Assembly (NCBI GenBank): GCA_003491845.1
Contig: DNBN01000166.1
Location: forward strand, 523-12,004
Length of the DNA: 11,482 nt
Direction of reading: 5' to 3'
From: Porticoccaceae bacterium
Lineage (GTDB): Bacteria; Pseudomonadota; Gammaproteobacteria; Pseudomonadales; Porticoccaceae
A program made the translations under genes and the position numbers. This document shows positions 5,461 through 11,482 of the stretch, piece after piece. The notes beneath the pieces are model-generated. The model was not told where the DNA came from and did not search any database. It was given only the letters and a program-made list of their open reading frames with translations. Position 1 is the stretch's first letter. Every line of letters starts with the position of its first letter.

Positions 5461-7563
5461 TTGCTTAATGCCGAGGCTAAAGACGCCATTCAACAGGGTT
5501 ATCGTCAATTTCTCAGCGCTCGAGATTTAAAACCACGTCTGGGTCAAAAGCAGATGATCGCCGCTATTGCTAATAGTCTAAGTGACGAAGATGCAGATAA
5601 ACGACTGTCTGTGATTGAAGCTGGTACAGGCACAGGTAAAACCGTAGGTTACCTTATGGCGGCTTTGCCTATTGCAAAAGCTTTGAATAAGACTGTGGTG
5701 GTCTCCACCGGCACTATTGCCTTGCAGGAACAATTAATCAGTAAAGACATTCCTGAGTTGTTAGCAGCCTGTGATTGGGATTATAGCTGCAGTCTGGTTA
5801 AAGGGCGCGGTCGTTACGCCTGTAATTTGCGGATGGAACAGCATCTTGACGGAATTAAAGCTAAGGATGCAGGAGTGTTTTTATTTGAAGACCAAGAGCA
5901 GTTCAATCCAAATGCACAGACAGAGGCCCTCTATTTGTCAATGTGGGATGCTCTTGAAGATGGATCTTGGGATGGCGATAGAGATTCTTGGGATGCCCAT
6001 ATCAAAGATATGGATTGGCGTGCACTGACGGTTGATCGGCGTCAATGTACGGGTCGCAGATGCAGATTTATTAACCAGTGCCCGTTTTTTAAAGCGCGAG
6101 GCGATCTTGATGAAAGCGATTGTATAGTTGCCAACCACGATATCGTTATGGCTGATCTTGCCTTGGGCGGCGGTGCTATTTTGCCTGCGCCTGAAGACTG
6201 CATTTATATTTGTGATGAAGGCCATAGACTGGGTGATACTGCTATCCGACATTTTGGTGCTGAGTGTAAAATTAACAGTACCCTTGCATGGTTAGAGCGA
6301 ATACCAAAGCAATGCAAAGGTCAAACACCTATTTTTATCAAAGACACAGCACTAATTGAGCAATTGCCGCGCATTGAGCGAGAGGCCGCAAAAATTAGCG
6401 ATTTACTGTCAATCGCTTACCCTCTTTTGAAAAGAGAATTGGATTCCTCAGATGATGATGAGGGACGTTTTCGTTTTGCTCATGGCGATGTAGGTGAGTC
6501 TATCCGCGACATAGCCGCTCAAATAACAACGCATACCAGCGGCTGGCTGGGTAGGCTTGAGGTGTTAGAGGATACACTTAGCGAGGCGTTAAGTGATAAA
6601 CAATATCCTGCTGCGCTCTCTGATATAGAACTGTTCTATCAGCAGGCCGGGACTTGGCTCTCTGGTGCTGAAAGGCTCTTAGCCTTGTGGGATAGGCTGC
6701 ATCGTGAGGCGACCACCAATGCAGTGCCAGTAGCCTGCTGGTTAAAACTTGATGATGGATCGACAGGCAATTTGGATATTTCAATTAATGCCAGTCCGAT
6801 ACAGGCTGCAGAGATTCTTCGAGAACGACTTTGGGGTAATTGTTTTGGTGCTGTGTTGACCTCTGCAACCTTGCGATCGCTAGGTAACTTTAATACGCTT
6901 CAGCGAGAAACGGGAATACCTAACTCAGCCCATTTTTTATCTGTGGCCGGCGCATTTGATTACAGTAACTCGGCGGTATTACGGGTGCCTAGAGACGCTG
7001 TTGAGGGCAATAGTATTGATCAGCACACTGATTATTTAATTAATAGCTTGCCCTCTATGGTGGAGGAGCGATCAGGCACATTGGTTTTGTTTTCGTCAAA
7101 AAGACAAATGGAACACGTGTTTGATCAGTTACCTAAGGAACTTGTTAAGTTAATTTTAATGCAAGGTCAGTATTCTAATCGGGAGATGGTCCGTCTTCAT
7201 AAAGAACGTATCGATCAGGGGCGCACTAGTGTTTTACTGGGTCTTGCAAGTTTTGCTGAGGGTGTGGATTTGCCAGGTGACTATTGTCGCCATGTGGTGA
7301 TTGCTAAATTACCCTTTGCGGTGCCCAATGAACCATTGCAAGAGGCTCTAGCAGAGTGGGTTGAGTCAACTGGTGGTAACTCATTTTTTGATATTTCTCT
7401 GCCGCTGGCTTCTTTGCGCTTGATTCAAGCAGCGGGTCGACTACTGCGCACAGAGTCTGATACTGGGACTGTGTCTATTCTAGACAAACGTCTAATAACT
7501 AAACGTTATGGTGCTCAGTTACTCAATGCACTACCACCGTTTAGACAAGAATTGGGACACTAA
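5461..7563 (+). CDS. dinG: ATP-dependent iron-sulfur DNA helicase DinG
   Basis: This XPD-like superfamily 2 helicase unwinds DNA 5' to 3', including R-loops and D-loops, and helps forks pass transcription. The 700 residues match remembered E. coli DinG (716 residues) throughout. Walker A is GTGTGKT (55-61). Motif Ia covers STGTIALQEQ (82-91). The four iron-sulfur cysteines are present: Cys121 in GRGRYAC, then Cys196, Cys201 and Cys207, ending in CPFF. VANHDIVMA is at 223-231, and the DEAH-like box is DEGH (252-255). TSATLRS (467-473), LVLFSS (541-546), SFAEGVD (597-603) and motif VI QAAGRLLR (656-663) complete the motor. It resembles DinG rather than the shorter YoaA. Its E. coli relative belongs to the SOS regulon, but I see no CTGT-N8-ACAG LexA box before the gene, and its tight placement behind the acyltransferase gene suggests co-transcription instead. 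A yqcC-like gene follows after 14 bases. Confidence 0.95.
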   Translation: MLNAEAKDAIQQGYRQFLSARDLKPRLGQKQMIAAIANSLSDEDADKRLSVIEAGTGTGKTVGYLMAALPIAKALNKTVVVSTGTIALQEQLISKDIPELLAACDWDYSCSLVKGRGRYACNLRMEQHLDGIKAKDAGVFLFEDQEQFNPNAQTEALYLSMWDALEDGSWDGDRDSWDAHIKDMDWRALTVDRRQCTGRRCRFINQCPFFKARGDLDESDCIVANHDIVMADLALGGGAILPAPEDCIYICDEGHRLGDTAIRHFGAECKINSTLAWLERIPKQCKGQTPIFIKDTALIEQLPRIEREAAKISDLLSIAYPLLKRELDSSDDDEGRFRFAHGDVGESIRDIAAQITTHTSGWLGRLEVLEDTLSEALSDKQYPAALSDIELFYQQAGTWLSGAERLLALWDRLHREATTNAVPVACWLKLDDGSTGNLDISINASPIQAAEILRERLWGNCFGAVLTSATLRSLGNFNTLQRETGIPNSAHFLSVAGAFDYSNSAVLRVPRDAVEGNSIDQHTDYLINSLPSMVEERSGTLVLFSSKRQMEHVFDQLPKELVKLILMQGQYSNREMVRLHKERIDQGRTSVLLGLASFAEGVDLPGDYCRHVVIAKLPFAVPNEPLQEALAEWVESTGGNSFFDISLPLASLRLIQAAGRLLRTESDTGTVSILDKRLITKRYGAQLLNALPPFRQELGH

Positions 7564-7577
7564 CGTCTGGGCAAGGT

Positions 7578-7904
7578 ATGTCGCAAAAACACAACCAGTT
7601 AAAACTTCTTTTAGACGAACTAGAGGTTCAGTTGAGGGATACCGATCAATGGTCAAATCAGCCCTTACCACCAGAAAGTCTCATCAGTGATCAGCCCTTT
7701 GCTATTGATAAACTCAATTTTAATCAGTGGCTGCAGTTTTTATTTATGCCACGGCTACTAACGCTGTGTATCGAGCAACTTGATTGTCCTCAGGCTAGTA
7801 GTGTAGCACCCATGGCCGAGGAGTTTTACGCATTGTATAAGGTCGATGGGACAAAAATAATTTCTATCCTCGCTCACATCGACCATCTGATTACGAGCGC
7901 TTAG
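7578..7904 (+). CDS. yqcC: YqcC family protein (DUF446), small, function unknown
   Basis: The 108-residue protein matches remembered E. coli YqcC (109 residues) in length and key positions. The family signature is visible: Trp25, then QPFAID (39-44) and WLQFLFMPRL (51-60). A helical C-terminal half ends in HIDHLITSA. It is soluble, all-helical in prediction, and has no catalytic motif that I can identify; the family's role is not known. In E. coli the gene sits beside truC, a pseudouridine synthase gene, but here the neighbour is dinG, 14 bases upstream, so that link is not kept. The ribosome site is mediocre: AAGG lies only one base before the ATG, while CTGGG is further back. The last 14 bases overlap the 3' end of deaD on the other strand. 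Confidence 0.88.
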   Translation: MSQKHNQLKLLLDELEVQLRDTDQWSNQPLPPESLISDQPFAIDKLNFNQWLQFLFMPRLLTLCIEQLDCPQASSVAPMAEEFYALYKVDGTKIISILAHIDHLITSA

Positions 7905-9966
7905 GCTTCTTAGTGTAGGTTTTCTTTTTCTTAGTTAAGGGAGCACTTCCGTCAACGACTATCTTAGGCCCTTTTGCGCGCTTAGATTTTTTATCATTGC
8001 CAAACTCACCGTCATCATTTTTGCCTTTACCCCTAAATACGGGTTTAGTCGGTTTTGGTGGTTCTGCAGTACGTTTATTTTTCACATTGCGAGACAATGT
8101 TTTGTTGTCGCTACTTTCTACAGGACGTTTTCGAGGTACTCTTGCGGGAGCAGAATCATCGTTCTTTGAAGATTTTTGTGACATACGATTGTCGCCATCT
8201 AGCCGACTGATACGCATAGGCTTTGCGCAGACTCGGACCTTTTTAAGATGATTTAAAAGGTCACTCGGCATCCCTTCAGGAAGATCGACAGTGCTATATT
8301 CATCATGTAATTTAATTTCACCAATGAATCTACTTTCAATGTCTGCCTCGTTGGCTATAGCTCCAACGATATTACTCGGTGTGATTTTATCATTGTTGCC
8401 AACTTCTAACCGATAGGTAACCATAGCAACACCATCTCGATTAGCATTTGCCTCTTTGGCTTTTAGCTCTCGCTGAGGTCTATCATCGCGCTCCCTTCGT
8501 TGCTCTGAACGCGCGCTTTGCCCATCACCTGACTGACCTCGATGCTCTTTGCGTACACCACGGTCTTTATTTCTATCTTTGCGATCTCTATCTCTATCGC
8601 GATTCCGGTCTCTACCGGAGTCCCGTTCTCTACCACTTGTTGCTACGATAGTTTCAAGCTTAGGGAACAATGGTCGTTCTTTTTGATTATCAAAGGCCAG
8701 GGCTGCTGCCATATCAGCCATATCCAAATCATTTTCATCAGCAAGCTGTTTTATTAAAGATTTGAACTTATCTAGCTTAGGGAGCTCCATCGTTTTCAAA
8801 AGTTGCTCTGTAAACTGCTGAATACGTTGACCGCTGACCTCTTCATTACTAGGCATCGCCATTGGTTTAATGGTTTGCCGAGTAGACTTTTCTATTGATC
8901 TGAGTAAGCGATTTTCTTTAGGGGTAATAAATAAAATTGCTTTACCTTCACGTCCGGCGCGACCAGTACGACCAATTCTATGCACATAGGATTCATTATC
9001 GTAGGGGATATCAAAATTTATCACATGGCTGATACGCTCTACATCCAGACCGCGGGCAGCAACATCTGTTGCCACTACAATGTCAACTTGACCTTTTTTG
9101 AGTCGGTTGATGGTTCGTTCGCGAAGCGCTTGACTTAGATCGCCGTTGAGTGCAGCAGATGAAAATCCGCGTGCTTCAAGACGTTCCGCAATATCCACGG
9201 TTGATGACTTTGTGCGTACAAAAATGATCATCCCATCAAAGGCTTCGACTTCAAGTACTCGAGTAAGAGCGTCCATCTTTTGATGGCTTTTGCAAGTCAC
9301 ATATTGCTGCTCAATTCGCTCTACGGTTTTCGTCTTATTCTCAATACTTACGGTTTCCGCATCACCCAGATATTTCTGGCTGACACGACGAATAGCTGGC
9401 GGCATGGTGGCAGAGAACAATGCCCGTTGACAATTTTCTGGCGTCTGCGCAAGTATGGTCTCAACATCATCAATAAAACCCATTCGCAACATTTCATCGG
9501 CTTCATCAAGAATCAGACCGCGTACTTGACTAAGATCAAGGCTACGACGGCGAAGATGGTCAAGCATGCGGCCAGGGGTACCTACGACCACTTGGGCGCC
9601 GCGCTTTAGTCCGCGCAACTGACCGCCAATATCAGCGCCACCATAAATAGGTAAAACATGGAAACCTTTAATAAATTTTGCATAGCTTTGAAAAGCTTCA
9701 GCAACTTGAATGGCAAGTTCTCGCGTTGGTGTTAGTACCAGAATTTGCGGTGTTTTTTGCTTTTCATCTAAGTTACTTAAAAACGGCAGCGCAAAGGCTG
9801 CGGTCTTGCCTGTACCAGTTTGGGCCGTGCCCAAAAGATTTTTCCCATTCAATAAAATAGGAATGCTTTGTTCCTGAACTGGAGAAGGTTGCTCATAGCC
9901 TAGTTGTTGGACAGCTTTGAGTACGTGGGCAGAAATACCCAGTGCAGCGAAGTCAGTGGACGACAT
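7891..9966 (-). CDS. deaD: DEAD-box ATP-dependent RNA helicase DeaD/CsdA
   Basis: DeaD unwinds structured RNA and works in ribosome assembly, mRNA turnover and cold adaptation. The 691 residues begin with the Q motif (FAALGIS to PSPVQ). Walker A is AQTGTGKT (48-55), then PTRELA (80-85), GTPGR (129-133), DEAD (154-157), SAT (185-187), ATDVAARGLD (299-308) and HRIGRTGR (329-336). A helical dimerisation-type region (about 370-430) follows. Next comes an Arg/Asp-rich linker (446-500), then a DbpA-type RNA-binding domain at about 515-587 (YRLEVG, IVGAIANEADI, IGEIKL, DLPEGMP). The last 100 residues form a Lys/Arg-rich tail ending in KKKKTYTKKPKRS. E. coli DeaD is 629 residues; the excess is mainly linker and tail. 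The ATG has AGG at the right spacing (complement of 9974-9976, 7-base gap). A long AT-rich leader region lies upstream. It converges on the yqcC-like gene with overlapping stops. Confidence 0.95.
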   Translation of the reverse strand: MSSTDFAALGISAHVLKAVQQLGYEQPSPVQEQSIPILLNGKNLLGTAQTGTGKTAAFALPFLSNLDEKQKTPQILVLTPTRELAIQVAEAFQSYAKFIKGFHVLPIYGGADIGGQLRGLKRGAQVVVGTPGRMLDHLRRRSLDLSQVRGLILDEADEMLRMGFIDDVETILAQTPENCQRALFSATMPPAIRRVSQKYLGDAETVSIENKTKTVERIEQQYVTCKSHQKMDALTRVLEVEAFDGMIIFVRTKSSTVDIAERLEARGFSSAALNGDLSQALRERTINRLKKGQVDIVVATDVAARGLDVERISHVINFDIPYDNESYVHRIGRTGRAGREGKAILFITPKENRLLRSIEKSTRQTIKPMAMPSNEEVSGQRIQQFTEQLLKTMELPKLDKFKSLIKQLADENDLDMADMAAALAFDNQKERPLFPKLETIVATSGRERDSGRDRNRDRDRDRKDRNKDRGVRKEHRGQSGDGQSARSEQRRERDDRPQRELKAKEANANRDGVAMVTYRLEVGNNDKITPSNIVGAIANEADIESRFIGEIKLHDEYSTVDLPEGMPSDLLNHLKKVRVCAKPMRISRLDGDNRMSQKSSKNDDSAPARVPRKRPVESSDNKTLSRNVKNKRTAEPPKPTKPVFRGKGKNDDGEFGNDKKSKRAKGPKIVVDGSAPLTKKKKTYTKKPKRS
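8557..8631 (-). repeat. Arg-Asp repeat linker of deaD with internal hairpin
   Basis: This stretch encodes residues 446-470 of DeaD, an Arg-Asp/Arg-Asn dipeptide run (RDRNRDRDRDR). The DNA shows short tandem AGAGAT units on the coding strand. It also holds a perfect 6-bp stem with a 4-base loop (TCCGGT at 8604-8609, ACCGGA at 8614-8619) and a 5-bp stem (GCGAT/ATCGC, 8581-8600). Short repeats of this kind change length easily between strains. The encoded segment is probably disordered and RNA-binding. Confidence 0.7.
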
Positions 9967-10050
9967 TAATTTACCTGTAACTTGGACCTTTCAGGACCGG
10001 GGTTGAGAGGCCGCGCAGTATACGCCTAAGTTATTCATTTTTATAGTATA

Positions 10051-10079
10051 TTTATAGCTGTTTTACGTATTTGCATTAA
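10051..10079 (-). promoter_or_regulatory. Promoter candidate for deaD
   Basis: On the minus strand TTAATG (complement of 10074-10079) and TATAAA (complement of 10051-10056) are 17 bases apart, an ideal spacing with partial matches to both boxes. Transcription would start near 10044 and give a leader of about 78 bases. Other TATA-like hexamers lie close by (complement of 10045-10050), so the exact choice is uncertain. Confidence 0.35.
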
Positions 10080-10234
10080 CTAAGGGTAAGGATGCTTTGA
10101 TTAACCTAAAAAAATATCTAGATTAGCGCATTTATATTTATTTTTTTGGACAAACAAATTTGATTCCAGTTATACGCTGCCGAGCCCTGATCTAAATAAC
10201 CACTATTATTTGTATGCGCCTATGCACTGACGTG

Positions 10235-10263
10235 TTTTTGGGTTTAAATACGTCACTTAAAAT
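10235..10263 (+). promoter_or_regulatory. Promoter candidate for the phosphatase-like gene
   Basis: TAAAAT at 10258-10263 differs from the -10 consensus at one base; the -35 (TTTTTG, 10235-10240, 17-base spacer) is weak. Start would be near 10270, just ahead of the AAGG ribosome site at 10277-10280. The TGACGT/ACGTCA arms surround the -35, a position where a repressor could bind, though the arms may be chance. Confidence 0.3.
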
Positions 10264-10286
10264 AATCCAAACAAAAAAGGTCTTAG

Positions 10287-10979
10287 ATGAGCGAGCTTCA
10301 TTTGGTGCGTCATGCCCAAGCGTCTTTTGGCGCTGAAAACTATGATCAACTATCCGATTTAGGACATGAGCAATCGCGTCTCCTAGGCGATTATTTCAAG
10401 CATAGAGAGATGTCTTTTGACGTTTTGGTGGTCGGCGATATGCACAGGCACCATCAGACAATGGACGGTATTTGTTCAGGAATGGGAATCTCCAGCACCG
10501 ATCGTTTGGTACTCTCTGGACTAAATGAGTACAATTTTGTGGACATGACCGAGGCCTATGGAAAAACCTATGGTGATAATGCTCTGTACCAAAAGGCTAT
10601 GGCTAATCCCGCAGATAAAAAGAATTTTTATCGCTTATTACGGCAAATGCTCACCGCATGGACAGTTGATCAAATTCCCGATGTACCGGAAACATGGCGG
10701 CAGTTTAAAAATAGAGTTTCCCACGCGCAAAGTGAAATAAAAGCGATGGCTGATCAGGGAAACCGTGTTTTGGCTATAGGCTCTGGTGGTTCGATTAGTA
10801 CGTTTGTTGGATTAGTGCTTGGGATTCCCGATGAAACTATATTTGATTTAAACTTGCAGTATAAAAATACTGCAATCAGTCACTTTTTCTTCAATGAGAA
10901 GAAGATGAATTTGACTGGCTTTAACAATATCGCCCATTTTGAAACAAAGGCGATGGAACATTTTATTACCTACGGATAA
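10287..10979 (+). CDS. Histidine phosphatase superfamily protein (phosphoglycerate mutase-like), atypical active site
   Basis: The 230-residue protein opens with LVRHAQASFG (6-15), the RHG-type motif with Arg8 and the nucleophile His9; the third position is Ala, as in SixA-like members. Arg54 in DMHRHHQT and Glu81 in LNEYNF fit the second arginine and the acid of the pocket. The usual second catalytic histidine of the SHGG motif is missing: the matching segment is AIGSGGSIS (163-171), with Ser166 in its place. From memory, a proteobacterial subfamily has SGG here, so this may be a subfamily trait rather than decay. KNTAIS (193-198) matches the late conserved N-[AT] segment. Substrate is unknown; it may be a phosphatase with altered chemistry or a binding protein. 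The ATG has AAGG six bases upstream. The dehydrogenase gene follows after 21 bases, suggesting one operon. Confidence 0.88.
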   Translation: MSELHLVRHAQASFGAENYDQLSDLGHEQSRLLGDYFKHREMSFDVLVVGDMHRHHQTMDGICSGMGISSTDRLVLSGLNEYNFVDMTEAYGKTYGDNALYQKAMANPADKKNFYRLLRQMLTAWTVDQIPDVPETWRQFKNRVSHAQSEIKAMADQGNRVLAIGSGGSISTFVGLVLGIPDETIFDLNLQYKNTAISHFFFNEKKMNLTGFNNIAHFETKAMEHFITYG

Positions 10980-11000
10980 TTTTTAATAGAGGATATTTTT

Positions 11001-11482
11001 ATGACAACAGAATTTGATATGAGCGGTAAAGTAGCTATGGTGACTGGTGCATCCAGTGGGTTTGGTGCACATTTTGCCAAACTATTATCCGCCAGGGGCG
11101 CAAAAGTGGTTGTAGCTGCAAGGCGCCTTGATCGGCTCGAGTCGTTGGTAGCAGATATTAATAACTCGGGCGGTGAGGCTGTTGCTGTGGAAATGGACGT
11201 CACCAGTGCTGATTCTATTGCTGCTGCTTTTGATACAGGTGAGGCCGCTTTCGGGACTATTACCGTAGTGGCCAATAACGCCGGTGTTGCCGACATTCGA
11301 AGCGCGTTAAAAGTTGATGAATCCAGCTGGGATCGAATGATGGATACTAACCTCAAAGGGGTTTGGATTGTGGCTCAGCAGGCGGCAAAACGCATGATTG
11401 CAGCAGGCGTAGGTGGCGCTATTGTCAATACGGCATCAATACTGGGTTTGCGAGTTGCCTTTGGTCAGTCTAGCTATTGCAC
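11001..11482 (+). CDS. Short-chain dehydrogenase/reductase (SDR), 3' end outside window
   Basis: The frame runs from the ATG at 11001 to the window edge without a stop (160 full codons). A strong ribosome site, AGAGGA at 10988-10993, lies seven bases before the start. It is a classical SDR using NAD(P): cofactor motif TGASSGFG (15-22), Asp66-Val67 for adenine binding, NNAG (92-95), Asn117 in DTNLKG, catalytic Ser146 in NTASILG and Tyr159 in SSYC. The catalytic Lys four residues after the Tyr lies just past the edge. AARR (39-42) places Arg41 or Arg42 after the second strand, which favours NADP over NAD. The substrate is unknown. It is co-directional with and 21 bases from the phosphatase-like gene. 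In other proteobacteria, as I recall, similar SDR and phosphatase-like genes occur beside acyl-CoA dehydrogenase and phosphotransferase genes; that cannot be tested here. Confidence 0.93.
   Translation, partial: MTTEFDMSGKVAMVTGASSGFGAHFAKLLSARGAKVVVAARRLDRLESLVADINNSGGEAVAVEMDVTSADSIAAAFDTGEAAFGTITVVANNAGVADIRSALKVDESSWDRMMDTNLKGVWIVAQQAAKRMIAAGVGGAIVNTASILGLRVAFGQSSYC

Larger units (their letters stand above)
9967..10286. other. AT-rich divergent intergenic region between deaD and the phosphatase-like gene
   Basis: These 320 bases hold the 5' leaders of two divergent genes and no supported gene. There are several A/T runs (e.g. T-rich at 10136-10147) and small A/T-only dyads such as AAATAA/TTATTT (10194-10211). 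TGACGT at 10228-10233 and ACGTCA at 10250-10255 are inverted half-sites 16 bases apart, flanking the possible -35 of the rightward gene. On the minus strand a 15-codon frame (10038 down to 9991) precedes deaD but has no ribosome site. Confidence 0.6.

Noticed and set aside
5938..6252. Minus-strand frame of 104 codons inside dinG
   Set aside because: It lies opposite the iron-sulfur and DEGH segment of dinG and has no features of its own.
7905..7935. T-rich stretch after the yqcC-like gene as a terminator
   Set aside because: The T-runs encode the Lys-rich tail of DeaD on the other strand and no GC-rich stem precedes them.
9280..9609. Plus-strand frame of 109 codons inside deaD
   Set aside because: It is antisense to the conserved helicase core (DEAD and SAT motifs).
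10228..10255. TGACGT/ACGTCA inverted half-sites as a definite operator
   Set aside because: Six-base arms with a 16-base spacer are expected about once by chance in a region this size, so it is noted only as a possibility.
10970..11356. Minus-strand frame of 128 codons
   Set aside because: It is the antisense shadow of the SDR gene, whose motifs on the plus strand are unmistakable.

Overview
This window looks like ordinary chromosome from a gammaproteobacterium, probably a marine one of the Cellvibrionales or OM60/SAR92 kind. The reasons are the moderate, slightly AT-rich composition, the Escherichia coli-type exonuclease I, DinG, YqcC and DeaD proteins, and the C-terminus of a sortilin-like beta-propeller protein at the left edge. 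The taxonomic placement is inferred from protein resemblance recalled from memory, not from a search. I see no tRNA, rRNA, CRISPR array, insertion sequence, integrase or phage gene.

Layout. Positions 1-490 hold the C-terminus of a gene that begins outside the window. A gene-poor gap (491-881) follows, with two hairpins and a promoter-like sequence. From 882 to 7904 six genes run in the same direction with short gaps (2 to 58 bases): an unnamed membrane-anchored coiled-coil protein, sbcB (exonuclease I), pyrB (aspartate carbamoyltransferase catalytic chain), a glycerolipid-type acyltransferase, dinG (iron-sulfur helicase) and a YqcC-family gene. deaD (cold-shock type DEAD-box RNA helicase) lies on the other strand from 7891 to 9966, and its 3' end overlaps that of the yqcC-like gene by 14 bases. 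After an AT-rich divergent intergenic region (9967-10286) come a histidine-phosphatase-like gene and, 21 bases on, a short-chain dehydrogenase cut by the right edge.

How the genes relate. sbcB and dinG both act in DNA repair and processing, but they share their co-directional run with a pyrimidine-synthesis enzyme and a lipid acyltransferase, so the run reads as a housekeeping string rather than one pathway. At least one internal promoter (near 4213) may split it. The last two genes form a likely operon whose partners lie beyond the window.

I found no convincing new biological system. The points most worth checking are a histidine phosphatase lacking its second catalytic histidine, an acyltransferase with an HX5D instead of HX4D motif, a pyrB with no adjacent pyrI and a longer C-terminus, two TTG start codons, and the long basic tail and Arg-Asp linker of DeaD.
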